From NCBI GenBank assembly GCA_001839685.1, contig MLAK01000704.1:190600-254599 (forward strand): a DNA stretch of 64,000 nucleotides, in the 5' to 3' direction. Source of the stretch: Tritrichomonas foetus. Taxonomy: Eukaryota; Parabasalia; Tritrichomonadida; Tritrichomonadidae. Numbering within the stretch: the stretch's first letter is position 1; the number at the start of each line of letters is the position of its first letter. The position numbers and the translations under genes are program-made. The notes beneath the pieces are model-generated. The model worked only from the letters and a program-made list of their open reading frames with translations. It did no database searches and was not told the origin of the DNA. Below are positions 10,369-23,800 of this stretch, piece by piece.

Positions 10369-10980
10369 ATGCTTGGGAAAAAATATGATCAATCAGTAAA
10401 AACAGTTGTTGTTGGAGATTCGGGAGTTGGAAAGACATGCATCCTATTCCGCTTCGTACGAGATGATTTTGAAGAAGGAACTCCAGCCACACTCGGTGTC
10501 GAATTCATGTCTCGAATTATTGAAACAAAAACACGAAGAATCGAGTTGCAACTCTGGGATACAGCAGGACAGGAGCTCTTCAGGGCCGTCACCAGGGGCT
10601 ACTACAGAGGATCGATTGGCGCTTTCATCGTATACGATATTACCAAACGTGACAGCTTTGAAAACATCTCAAGGTGGCTCAACGATGTGAAATCAACAGC
10701 TCGAGCCGACGTCGTTTGCGTTTTGATCGGAAATAAAAGCGATCTATCAGATAATCGCGAAGTGACAAAAGAAGAAGCGCAGGAGTTCGCCGAGAAAAAC
10801 CATATGGCATTTTTCGAAACGTCCGCAAAAACAGGTGAAAATATTGAAGAAGCCATGCGCTCTTGTCTGATTTCTGTCGAGAAAATGATCGACGAAGGGA
10901 AATACGATGGAAAAATTGGAATTGAATCAGTGGTTAATGATGACAACCAGGACGCTGGCAGCCACTCAAGTTGTTGTTAA
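10369..10980 (+). CDS. Rab family small GTPase, Rab2/4/14-like (203 aa)
   Basis: A complete Rab GTPase that would act in vesicle trafficking on endomembranes. All G motifs are intact: P-loop GDSGVGKT (16-23), the switch I threonine in GTPATLGVEF, WDTAGQE (about 63-69) with the catalytic Gln, NKSD (about 122-125) and ETSAK (about 150). The switch II context (ELFRAVTRGYYRGSIGAFIVYDIT) most resembles the Rab2/Rab4/Rab14 group. The C-terminus ends SHSSCC, a double-cysteine geranylgeranylation signal. The gene is clearly more GC-rich than its neighbours and uses more C-ending codons, as expected for a highly expressed gene. The exact Rab number cannot be fixed by eye. Confidence 0.95.
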   Translation: MLGKKYDQSVKTVVVGDSGVGKTCILFRFVRDDFEEGTPATLGVEFMSRIIETKTRRIELQLWDTAGQELFRAVTRGYYRGSIGAFIVYDITKRDSFENISRWLNDVKSTARADVVCVLIGNKSDLSDNREVTKEEAQEFAEKNHMAFFETSAKTGENIEEAMRSCLISVEKMIDEGKYDGKIGIESVVNDDNQDAGSHSSCC

Positions 10981-10984
10981 ATTT

Positions 10985-11162
10985 TTTTATCAGACTTTTT
11001 TGTTTTTCTTTCTCTTGTTGTTCTTGTTTTTGCTATTCTTGTTATTCTTGTTTTTCTTGTTGTTTTTGTTGTTTTTGTTGTTTTTGTTGTTGTTTTTCTT
11101 GTTTTTGTTGTTTTTGTTGTTTTTCTTGTTGTTTTCTTGTTCTGTTGTTGTTGTTGTTTTTG
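10985..11162. repeat. Low-complexity TTGTTTTTC/TTGTTTTTG tract
   Basis: Directly after the Rab stop codon there is a T-rich array of imperfect TTGTT, TTCTT and TTTTTG units. Read as protein in any frame it gives only Phe/Leu/Cys or Gln/Lys strings, so the open frames across it are not genes. It lies in the Rab 3' flank. Confidence 0.85.
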
Positions 11163-11853
11163 ATGTAATTATTATTTCTGAATGATGAATGTTTATAGTT
11201 ACTTATAGTGGACCTTTTTATGGACACAATTTTTGTGCAAAACTCATATATCCATGGGTCAGGTATGCACATGGACACGAAAAAGAAAAAATTCTAGAAT
11301 TAATTTTCATATTTCTGTTTTACATTTATATTTTTATACTTTTTGATTGTTTTAAATACGAATGTTATTTGTGAAAATTGAGCAAGGTTGATTCTTTTTA
11401 ATTCTTTTAACACTTTATTCGAAACTCATTTTAATATAAATATTATCATTCTGATATCGAAAAGATATATTGTAAATTAATGATGGTTCACTGCCTCTAT
11501 ATTTCTCATTTCGCCATTTTTGTCCATAATGAGCTCCTTTAACTTTTTTGTCAATAAAAATGCTTATAAACAGCATTATTACGATTGATGCATTACCACA
11601 AACACCTTTAGTTACAGTTAAATCGTTGAAATTACATATGGTTGATTAAATAAAATATACCTATTTACAATTAATTTATATCAAAATTATGATCAAATTT
11701 ATATCACTTTGATACTTCATACTGCAGTAGTTTATGGACAAGCAAAATTACAGCGAAAAGTTAATTATTTCATAAACTCAAAAAATAAAAAATGTAAAAA
11801 AAAATATGCAGAAATTCACGCAATACAAACAGTTTTATTGAGGAATATTTTTC
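11163..11853. other. Intergenic spacer between converging genes
   Basis: About 690 bp of AT-rich sequence separates the Rab gene and its T-rich tail from the stop codon of the giant minus-strand gene. Short open frames are present (for example near 11189-11374), but they have no coding character. I see no tRNA or other RNA gene. Confidence 0.45.
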
Positions 11854-14800
11854 TTATATTGAATAGATGCGATCTTGTAAAAGATCAAAATGTTGTGAGG
11901 ATGATTCATTATGAATGTGAGTTTCTAATTCATGTGTTAAGATTTTATCAAATAGATGATCAACAAGAGTGGGAAGTGCTCTTTCAATAAGATGATATTG
12001 TTGAAGTTGATAATGAAATTCATTTCGATTTTCGAAAACAAATAAATGATTTAAAACAATTTCTTGATTTCTTGATANATTTTCAACAAATGCTTTCTCA
12101 TTCAAATCAAGAAAATTCATATAATTAAACTCAATCAATTCTATATATTTCGCTTTGTTATGATCCATGTCTTGATGATATTCTCTCAATTGTTGAATAA
12201 CTTGATGTAAATCAAGAGAAAATTCATTTTGATTAAAAGCAGGATTCAGAAGAACTTCGAGAATCAATGAATTAGAACACTCTTGGATGATTAAACAGTT
12301 TTGTAATTGAAACAAAAACATATTTTGAAAAAGATGATTCAAAGAAGATTGGGAAATTAAAGAACCAAATTCCAAATGCGGAACAAATGCAAAAGTTGGA
12401 GAAAGAAAATGAATAGGTGAAATATGAAGATCAAATTTGCTTTCCAAAATTGGGGAAATGGTATCAGAAAGCGATGAATCCAAAGAATAATTCATTTTGT
12501 CGACAAAAAGATTATGTATCTGACATAAATTAACCAATTTTTGTTTTTCAAGATGTTCATTTTCATTTTTTTCTTCTTCTCCAATGTAATGAAGTTGTAA
12601 TAAATCAATTAACGAGTGTGGTGAATGCAATGCTTTCAATTCATTCATTAATATGGTGTCAAGTTGGTTATCAAAAAGAATGGGAAGTGCTCTTTCAATA
12701 AGATGATATTGTTGAAGTTGATAATGAAATTCATTTCGATCTTCAAAAATAAAAAGTTGTGTTAAAATGATTTCTTGATTTCTTGATATATTTTCAACAA
12801 ATGTTTTCTCATTCAAATTGAGAAGATTGATCACTTCTAAAATATTGTTAAATTCAGGAGATGAAAAATTCAATACCTCAGTATGATATTCATTTAAAGA
12901 ATTAAATCTTTGTTGAATATCGCAAAAATCGAAGAGTTCTTTCGTAATAAATGATAAATAATAATCAGAATCAAAAATTGAAAGCTCAAAAATATCTTGT
13001 TGAATAGAGGTGTCGAATTTTACCTGTATATCAGATATATCAGTGATATTTGATGAAATACTTTTATAAAGTACATGATCAAAAATTTCATTCATTTGAT
13101 TCCAAAAATTAGATGTAATTTGATTTGAGAAAAGAATATGTTTTAACATTATTTCATCAATTGGATGAGATTCCAATCTTTCTTTGTTGTTTTGATTTTT
13201 ATTCGTTTGGTCAGTAGATGAATTTGATAGAATATCAGGATTCGCTTTTTTAATTGTGAATTCCAATGTTTTGAGAAGAATATTGTCAAATTGTTGGCTA
13301 ATGAGAGTTGGAATTGTGCTGTTCAAAAAATTGTGAAGTTGCATATGATATTTCATTTGATTATTATTTTGAAAGTTATAGAGTATGTTCAAATTGTTCA
13401 CAATATAATGGTGATATTCTAATAAAATAAAATTCAACGTGTGCGAAATATTCAACAACATTGAAAAATCAAGATTTATATTCAAATTGCATACTTGGTC
13501 AAGATGAGATGAAAGTATAATAGATAGTGAGAAATTAAAAATTTCTGTTAGTTCATTTGAAAATATTGGTATGATTTGATTTGAAAAATGAATGAGCTGT
13601 TGTTGTTCTTTTTCTGCTTCAGTTTCCAAAATATGATGTTGTTGAATAATGAATAAATCAGGGGTTTGATATGAAGTTTTCAATTCATTCATTAATATGG
13701 TGTCAAGTTGGTTATCAAAAAGAATGGGAAGTGCTCTTTCAATAAGATGATATTGTTGAAGTTGATAATGAAATTCATTTCGATNTTCNAAAANAAANAN
13801 NTGNNTTAAAANNATTTCTTGATTTCTTGATANATTTTCAACAAATGTTTTCTCATTCAAATTGAGAATATGTGAAATATCAATGGTGAAGTTCTCCAAG
13901 GAACTTGACTTGTAAAAAGATTTATTTTGATAATATTCTATTAATCTTAAATAATCAAGAAATTGAGTAAAACTCTCTAATTCCATCTTCATAAGATCAA
14001 TTGTTTCTTCCAGAATCACATGATGTGTTTTTTGAAGAATGTTTAACAATGGAATTAATATAAAATTATTATTTTCAAGATAACTTAGGGAAAAATGAAA
14101 AGTTGATGAATCAAATTTAACAAGAAAATCTGAAAGATTTATAATATCATGATATATATTCATATCAATGAATTGATTCGTTTGGAGTGATGTAACATTT
14201 AAAAGAGAAGTATTGAAAAGTATACTCATCTGACTGACAAATATTTCTTTTATTTGATTCAAAAAATGTTGAGATTGTTCTTCTTTTTCAATTTCATGCC
14301 AAGGTGATTGTAAAAGCAGTGGTAATGATTGATTTTTAATTTGTGAATGTAATTCGTTAAATAGAGAAATATCAAAATGTTTTTCAAGAAGTTTTGGAAT
14401 CATTTTTTCAAAAAGAAGGTGTAGTTGAAGTGTTATATAATATTCATTTCTACTTGTAAAAATAGAGAGTTTATTTAAAATTATTTCTTGATTTCTTGTA
14501 TAACTTTCAACAAATAATCGTTCATTTAAATTAACAATTGTCAATGCCTCGGCAAATAATGTGTCGAGAGATCTCAATTTTCGATATATTTTATGATGAC
14601 GATATTGGGTTAATAGAATTACAGGAAATTGTGAGATTATAGAATCACATTCTAAAAATGGAGCATATGAAATATCAAAGAGTGATTGAGGAAGAGTTAA
14701 GGTAATATTTTTTTCGGATAAATCAATTCTAGCAAAAATAATATTAGAAAGTGAGCTATTTAAAATATCGTTCATCTTATCTTGAAAGATTCCAATCAAT

Positions 14801-17800
14801 TTAGGGGAAATATAATCATCATTATATGGTTGTTCGCTACTATCTTCTTTCATTTCAGATAAGGGTGATTGTAAAAGATCAAAAAGTTCGACATTTCCGA
14901 TTGCTTCATTCAGAACTGCAAATAAAGTATTGTCAAATATATTAGTTAAAAGAATTGGAGTACGTTTTGTGAAAATCTTCAAAAGATGATTATGGCGGAT
15001 TTGAGAACTGAATTCCTTTAGATTTTTAATCTTACAAATTTGATTCAAAACTATTTCAGAGTTAATGGTGAAATTTTCAATAAATAATTTCTTATGTAAA
15101 TTGATGATAGATGATATTTCTGAAATGAATTTATCCAAATAATTGAATCTCTGCATTTCTACATTATGATATTGTTTCAAGTATTTTATTTGTTGATTCG
15201 GCACAATAGGCATTTTAATATTGATAAATTGGTTAATATTTTCATCAGCTGAAATAAACCGTTGAAAATAGTTTTCTATCGATAGTGGATTAGACTTGAA
15301 ATAATAAAGATTTTGAAAGTGATGATGGAATGATGATTGTGAAACCAAGAAGTGAAATTCGTAAATTGAAACAAATAAACTATCATCAAAAGTTGAAGCA
15401 ATTGAATAATCTATATTTATATTCATGGTAAAGATTTCAGCCTGTTTGGATGAAATTATATTCATTAATGAAAAATCAATAATTGTATTCATTTGACTCC
15501 AAAAGATTATTCCAAATTGGTTCAAAATACCGAGTTCTTCCGGTTCTTGTAATGTTGTTCTATAAAATAAATTTGATTGTAAAAGATCAACTTGTTCTGT
15601 TACGAATTTTGATCCAATTTGTGATTTTAATCTGGAAAATAAAATAGCATCAAAATGTTTCACAAAATAATTGGGTATAATTTTTTCATACAGCTTAAAG
15701 CGCTGTATTTGATAAAGTGATTCATTTAGATTTTCAAAAATAAAAAGTGCATGAAGTTTCTCTTCTATGGCTCTTGATGAAATGTTAAGAAAGTGTTTGT
15801 CGCCAAATTTAAGAGGACTTGAAATATCATAAAAGAATTTGTCTACGGAGTGTAATTTGGAGTTTTTAATTTGCTGAGGAAACTTGGGGAAGTTCTTTAG
15901 AAGGAATAAATTAAATTCAATATATGGTGAAACATCATTGAAAAGTGAGAAATCTAAAAACTCATTTATTTGTTCATGAAATTCTTCGAAGATTTTATGA
16001 GAAGTATCTATATAGGTTCCTTTTTCTGTTGCTCCTTCTATCTGATTATTGATTGAAGTGAACTGCAAAAGATCAAAAAGTTCAAGTGATGATTTCTGCT
16101 CAATAGATGATTTTAGTTTGTTTGTCAAGAGTGTTTCAAATTGTGTCCATAAAATAAGTGGAATGATAGATTTAAAAAGATATTTTTGGAGTTGGTAATG
16201 GTATTCATTTCTATGATCAAAAATCAAAAGTTTATTCAAGTTCGTGTCAGGATTTGTTAAAAATTTTCCGACAAATGTTTTCTTATTCATATTTAGGTAT
16301 TCAAACAATAAATTAGTGAAGTTCGAAACTGTATTATCTAATCGAACATGCTGTTTTGGTAGGCATTGATATTCATTCAAATATTGAATCATTTGATCAA
16401 ATTCATGATAAATGGCACTTTCATCATAAATTAAAATAATAAATCCCTCTATAAATGAATGAAATAATTGAATATCAAATCTGGGATTCGATGTTATATG
16501 AAACAGATTACTGATAATGTTGTACATGTATGGTGAAACTAATAAATTAAATTCAAAAAATGTGTCAAATGAAATAGAGGAAAGAGTTGAATAAAGAGAA
16601 GAGTCATGATTCATGGTAATATCAAAGATTGCATAAATATTGGAAGAAATAGCATTATAAAGATAATTATCGATTTTATCATTCATTTTATCATGGAATT
16701 CTTCTTCAATTAAATATGAAACACTGATGTTAGTTTTCTGTTGATCTTTTTCTTGAGGTTTAATTCCCTGGATATTTGATTTCAAAAGATCAATATGTTC
16801 TGGTAAATTTTTAAGTCGGGACTTCAATTCATTCAATAAGATAGAATTAAATCGTTGATTAATAATGTTTGGAATTATATGTTCAAGAAGATGATGAAAA
16901 CGAATTTGGTAATATAATTTACCTATATATGAAAAATGATATATTTGATGGAAAATCATTTGGTGATCTTGTGAATACTTTCTAATCAAAGATTTCATAT
17001 TTATTTCTAAAATATTCATTACATTCATAATTGCTTCGCCGAGATATGGTAATTCTTTATCCATATCATTTTGGGTATATCGGACCAATGGCTCAATACT
17101 ATGATAAAATACATCGTTAATTGTCTCCTCATTGTTGAGAAGGTGAATCTTAGTTTCGATTGTAGTTATTTGTGTTGTTTGATGTAAGATAGGTAATTTC
17201 ATCATATTAATTAAAAGATTCATATGATACATGATAGGTATTAAGTTTTCAAAAGAGTTATCAATTAATGAATAATTCAAGGGAAATGTGTTACTAGTAT
17301 CAATAAAATGACTATGGTAGAAACTCAGCACATTAATATACATTGGACATTTCACCAAATCTGTAAAGCTATTGTCAATTTCCAAAATGAAATCTAAATC
17401 GCAAGTTTGGAAAGTATCTATATAATATTCAAGATTTAGTATATCAAAAACAATATTTGGGTTTAAGAGGGTCCTTTCAAGGCAACCAGTAATGCAGATG
17501 TTAATTCTATCTGTAATTGATTTAAAAATATTGACATGTGGAATGGCAAGTAATGATGAGTAATAATTATCTAAATATTGACAAATAAATTGAATATTTG
17601 GTTCATAAGTATGAAGATTATCTATCTGTTGTTCAAAACTAATATCAAAAACATTGTAACTAAATGTAGGAATTTTGTGATAACTCAATAAAGAGTCTTT
17701 GATTCGTGGAACTATACTTGGAAAATTCAGAATATTTGCAAAAGTAAATAAAGAACAAGTATTTTGAGAAGCAATAATAAAAATAGATGGTAGACTATCA

Positions 17801-20800
17801 TTTCTGTTTTGTAAATTATAAATGATCATATTATCATCTCTTTCTTTACTAAAATGATAAAGAGCGTCGATTTTCATGTTTAAATTAATGAACATGAAAT
17901 TGAGTTTCGAAAAGGTTTCTTCACATTCACGATTTATAACTAACTCTATCATTTCATTGTCTGACTGTGAAAAAGTTCTCAAATATGAATTGTATATGTC
18001 AATAGCTTTGGACTGTAAAATAAAAGCGAAGCTTATTGTCAAAAATTGGTCAATAGAACATTTGACCTGATGATTGGCAAACAGTATCACCAAATTATTA
18101 GTCTCACTAAAATTCATTAAATATTTTATTTGTATAAACGGCATGATATCTTCATATCTAAGGTCAATTTGATAATTATCATATGTTCGGAATTTCGATA
18201 AGATGTTTAATTTTTCTATAATATGTGCACTATGAGAATTCATCTTTTCTAAGCTTAATTTAATGGTATATGGATTAAATTGTTGAGATTTGTTCTGAGA
18301 AACATAATGAAATAGTGAGTTATTTTGGTGATAATATGAATAATGATTGTGGAATAAATAGGAAAAGGTGGTTTCAACACTTTGTTGCTTATCATATGCA
18401 AAATATGGAAATTGGATTCTTTGATATTTCATCAGAGGTTGGAGAGAACTACTTAATTCATTAATTAAATCATATGGAAGAATTTCACTAGATAACGATG
18501 GTTCCATTAAGTGAATGAAAATATTCGAGGTTTGTTGTAATTGTGATAATTCATTAAAATGAATAATTGGTTTGAGTTGACTATTTATATCAATAAAAAC
18601 ACCATCGATCGATTGATGTACAGTATAATCGATATTACTTAATTTGATATTGCTTTGAATATAAGAAAATGATGAAATATGATCAATATTTTGAATGTTA
18701 TTGAACATGTACGATAATGGGAAAGAAAATAAGTTCATTATGTCCAATGCATCAGAAATAAAAACAAATTTGTTTTTCTTCTTTAAGTCAAGAATATGAG
18801 AGATGCTGAAATCAGGCTCAACTTCAGTCTTTCGATATTTAAACTCGTGAATATTATTATTAGCATTGTATTTATTTCTCATAAAGTCATTGAGAAAAGT
18901 GAAATTGATTTGAACAAGATATGTATTATTAAAGCAAAATCTAGATAAAAAAAGAGAACATACTAATGAATTCATGAACATAGAAAACTGATTATCCGGG
19001 ATATCTTTATATGTACAATTATAAATAATCAACAAATTCATGTGAATCGGTTTCAGTAGAATTTCACGATTTAAATCATGATTTAAGTCAATGATTTCAT
19101 CATCAGAGATAAAATCATCAATGATGAGATTCTCGAGGCTATTTTGAAGTGAATATGAGCATATTGACATGACTTCTTTGGCTGTTAAATTTGAGGCTTC
19201 ATTTAACATGAAGTGTAAGCTTTCAGTGGAATCTAATAGAAAATAAGTCGACAATAAATTATTTAACGATGAATTATATGATTTTCTTAGTGTGGAATTT
19301 AAAATAGTCTGGAAAATAGAATTAAAAATATCTGTTGTCAAATGAATTATGTTGGATGCATTTTTTGTGACATAGCCAAAAATTTCGAAATTAAGCTTCG
19401 ATATACAATCATAAATATTGACAATATCAATAAATGAAAAAGTCTGATGAAATATTGTTTTGCAATCGAACTCAACAGCATGTTTTTCCTTGGTAAAATA
19501 GATCAAACTGGATTTTTCTTGAATAAATGGTAAAAGTATTAGTGGTGAAGTATCATACAAGGTGTCGTTAAATAAGTGTATTGAAGGCTTTTGATAAAAT
19601 CGTATTTCGTCAAGACAACAAATTTTTATGTATATGGTATTAGGTATAAGAATATTTGGAAATTCAATAGATAAACCTGCATATTGAATTCTATGGGGGG
19701 CCTCAATTTTAGATAACATTGTGATTGGTTGGAAATAATAAGGTATAAATGACAATAATGGAGTAAAATCTGTTAAATGTGGAGAAAAGAGTGGTGTCAA
19801 GACAAAGTGGTTGGGAATAATTTGATGAGAATATGTATACAATAGTGTTTTAGTGAAAAACTTTTCAAAAGAGAAGGAAAGAGATCCAACAGAAAATAAA
19901 TCATCTGGAATAAATGAAATAAGCAATTTTTCTTTCTTTGTTAATGAGTTCAAACAATTACAAACTTTTTTCATGTTAATACAGTGCGAATAATTCAAAT
20001 ATAAATTAAAGGTACTATTTGTATGACACAGATAACATTTTTGTTGATAATAATTGAACCATTGGATCTGTGAATAAAAATCTGGAATAAAACTATCAAT
20101 TGATAATTCATCTTGAAATTCTATCATTGTTTCAATGCTAAGCATATAGGTCAATGATTCCGATAAATCATTCGATATTTCTAACAGTGATTTATCAATG
20201 GCAATGTTAATTTCATATGAAGTTGGAATTTGAATAGAAGAAATAAATTCGTCAGCAGAATGATTTTGTAAATCATAATCATTCAAAATCCGAATAGATT
20301 TGGAAAGGATAATATTTGCAAGTTTAGAACTTAGTCTGTTAAAATTAAAAAGTTTGTTTAGTAATATTGTGTGATGGTTAATGTTTAGGTCAAGCTCATA
20401 AATTAAGGCAAATTCATAATTGATTGTAATTTCTGGAAGATGGAAATTTTTTAATAAATCCATATTGAAAGACAATAATGATTTACAATTTAATTCAATA
20501 TCAAGTAATGAAAAGGCAGTATGATTTGGAGGAATAAGTCGAGAAATAGATTTGAAACGGTTTGTGACTTCCCAAAAATATTTTGCAATAAAATTATCAG
20601 TTCTAAATTCAATACAGTAACTTATTGATGTAACTTGTGGTTCATTAGTTTTATGGAACTTTAATTTCAGAATAGAATTAACGGAGTTTAATGAAATAAT
20701 TGAGTGAATATTGGAATTTATCAAATTTATGTTAAAATCACAAATTTTAGGTATATATAATTGTTCATATTTAACATTTTCTCTATTATATTCTTTATAA

Positions 20801-23800
20801 TTACATCTATCAGTGAATGAAATTAATGGAATCAAAAAAGAAGATGAAAATAATGAATCAAAGATTTTTTCACTGATGCCATGAAGATCTTCGAAATTTT
20901 GAAAATCGTTTTTGTTTGTGTATCTAAAATTAAGAAGTGCTTCTTTGTTTTTAGTTATATCGCACCAGGAACATTTGAAAAGAGAAGTTATATCAACCTT
21001 AACATCTTCGAAAATTATATTCTGTGAAGAACATTTGAATGTTTTAAAATGATTCAAATTGTTGAGTTTGTCGAAAATATGGAAAAAATCAAGATCAATA
21101 TTTATAAATGAAATTGTAAAATCAGTATTTTGTTCTATTTGGTAACTAAAAGATACGATTGGTTGAGATAAAATATTGGTGGAATTTGAAACAAATGAAG
21201 CAAAATCAGGAAGTGATAAATGAAGATCGAATGAATTAAAAATAAGTGATGTAAAAAGAGTTTCATTCAACAGCGATGTAAATTCAGAATCAAAAAATGT
21301 TCTTAATTCTAAGGCAAAATTATGAGTATACTCGATTTCAGACATTGCAGTTTCTTGAGTCATTAACATGGAAACATCAATTAATGATTGAAGTTGAAGT
21401 TGAAGAGCATTATGAAGACATAAAGAAAGAGTTGTTTCAAAAGAAGAGTTAAAATGTTCATTCAAATTCAAAATTGTTTTTGGAATTAATGTAAAACATC
21501 TTTCTTGATAATATGATTTCATTTCAATGAGATTTTTTAATCTTAAATCAAATGATTGAGGAGTAAAATTGAGAATTCGTTCAATATTAATTTCAAAATA
21601 ATTCCTTTCAAAAATACTCTCTAATGTATTGGATTTTGCTTTCATTTGAACATAAAAGAGTTTAGAGAATAAATGAGTGATTGAGATAAGATGATCAAAA
21701 TTTAAATTGACAAAGTATATAATATGTGTTGATACCATTTGCGTTGACAAAACCTTTGGCTTTATATTTTCATAGTAATACAAAGATTTTAATTGATCAG
21801 AATTATCATGAATTATTTCGGTGAAGTAATTCTGAATAAAATCATAATGAACAGCATAGTAAGTGTCATCAAGAAAATGTGGTTGAGTGATAAACAAAAA
21901 TGTATCAAGGAACTTATATGCCGAAATGGAACACAAATCATTAATTTCGAATTTGCTTTCAATTTTTGGAGTTTGAAGAGAAGGGACAAAATGAATGTGA
22001 TTGTTGAAATGATTTAAATGGTAAATAATATTAAATAAGAAAATTTCTTTATTATTAGAGGAATTTGTTTCTTGAGAAATCTCGGGGAAATTGGTATGAC
22101 CAGACAATATTAAAGATATATTTGAAATCAAAATATCAAGATTAGGAATGTAAAGGGGATAGTCAATGGAGTCAGTAAAAGTGGTAAAATAAAGAACACT
22201 TTCCAAAAGTGATGTAAGTTTAGAATTAAAATCTGTTTTGAATTCATCAATGATGGTTTTAATTTCATTGAAATCATTTGATTCTTTTACAACTGGTAAA
22301 ACTAGTATATCAACCTTATATTGATCCAAATGAAAGATGTGATAAAGATTTTTGGAAAGTGATGATTCAAAAAGATCATTAAAATGGTTTCTTAAATTCA
22401 AAACCTCTTGATGAATTGATGAAAATCTTTTGCTATTGTGGAACACAAAGAGATTCAAAATAGAAATGTGAGTGAATGAGAAAACATTCATCAAATCCAA
22501 ATCAACCAAAAAAAGTGGAGATGCTGATATAGTTCGATTTGCTAAAATCCTTTGATTCGAACATTGATAATTATATAATGAATCTACGTGATTTGAATAG
22601 ATAGAGCTAATTTTATCCAATGTACTGGAAAGAAAATTATGTTGAAGATCAAAAAGAAGTATTTTGGGAATATTTTGAGAGATTTCAAAAAATGATAATG
22701 GTAATATGTTTGAAGAAGAAGAAAACAGATAATGTATATCGAATTTAAAGCGAATATCTAAAAATGATTGAGTTTTTTGTTGAGCTATTGTGTTCATAGA
22801 ACTATTTAAGAAAGTCAAATGAAAATCGTTCATTTCAAATTCATTTATTTTGGTAACTAAATTTGATATGTTTAAATCAGAAAAACTGTGAAAATCAAAT
22901 TCATATTGAAGAGGTTTTTTCCCAAGATTTTGAAGATATATAGAAAACTTATGAAGAATTATTGTTTCGAGAAATGAACGATCATAATTTGAAAGTTCAA
23001 TGATATAATTAGAAAGAAGAGGAATCCATGAGGTGAAGTCTACAAGAGACAAATGATAATCAATCGAATGAATAAAAATTGATGAATAAAGAATTTCATA
23101 TAAAGTTGATGTTAATTCCGAATTGAATTCTGAAATTAAATTTAAAATTATGGATTCAAAATCGGATTTTACTAGGATTTCATCGGCATCATTTGGATTA
23201 ATAGATAGATCAACTAATGATTGAAGTTGAAGTTGAAGAGCATTATGAAGACATAAAGAAAGAGTTGTTTCAAAAGAAGAGTTAAAATGTTCATTCAAAT
23301 TCAAAATTGTTTTTGGAATTAATGTAAAACATCTTTCTTGATAATATGATTTCATTTCAATGAGATTTTTTAATCTTAAATCAAATGATTGAGGAGTAAA
23401 ATTGAGAATTCGTTCAATATTAATTTCAAAATAATTCTTTTCAAAATCAGAGAATTTCATGGATTTGAAGGATTTATTCAAATGTTGCTTCTGATAAAGA
23501 TAAAATATAGTAGGATAAGTGTAATGATAACGATTTTGCATTCCGAAATCAATTGTAAAGAGCGGTAAATGAAAGGCTCTGAGATAAGAATGATGATCAA
23601 AGTTGTAGTAATGATATAATGGATGGAGTAATGGAGAAATAAAATGAATTTTGAAATAATCAAAATCAAAATAGGAGAATTGGTGTTGGAATAATGAAGG
23701 AAATTGAGAGGAAATAATAGAACATATTGTCTTTTGATATGAAATTGAAAATAAATGGGAAGTAGGAATGAAGTGAAATTCATGTTGGAGCGAAACAATT

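Larger units (their letters stand above)
11854..17030 (-). repeat. C-terminal array of about eight diverged units in the giant gene
   Basis: A recurring motif of the form LNLNEKTFVEN-xxRNQEIxL-xxFxxRNEFHYQLQ-xxLxExxIPxL-xxxFDxxLxxEL-...-DLLQ can be found at about 17016, 16300, 15790, 15110, 14540, 13866, 12830 and 12115 (plus-strand positions of the motif start). Spacing ranges from about 510 to 1040 bp. The later units are nearly identical and the earlier ones strongly diverged, so the array seems to have grown at its C-terminal end. Between motifs, each unit carries a second weaker module with M-xxIxxxSLxxxISS. Confidence 0.75.

Noticed and set aside
10907..11278. Phe/Leu/Cys-rich and Gln/Lys-rich frames after the Rab gene
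   Set aside because: They are translations of the T-rich simple repeat in different frames and not real proteins.
11709..11990. 93-codon plus-strand frame
   Set aside because: Overlaps antisense with the end of the giant gene, begins with a non-ATG codon, and has no domain.
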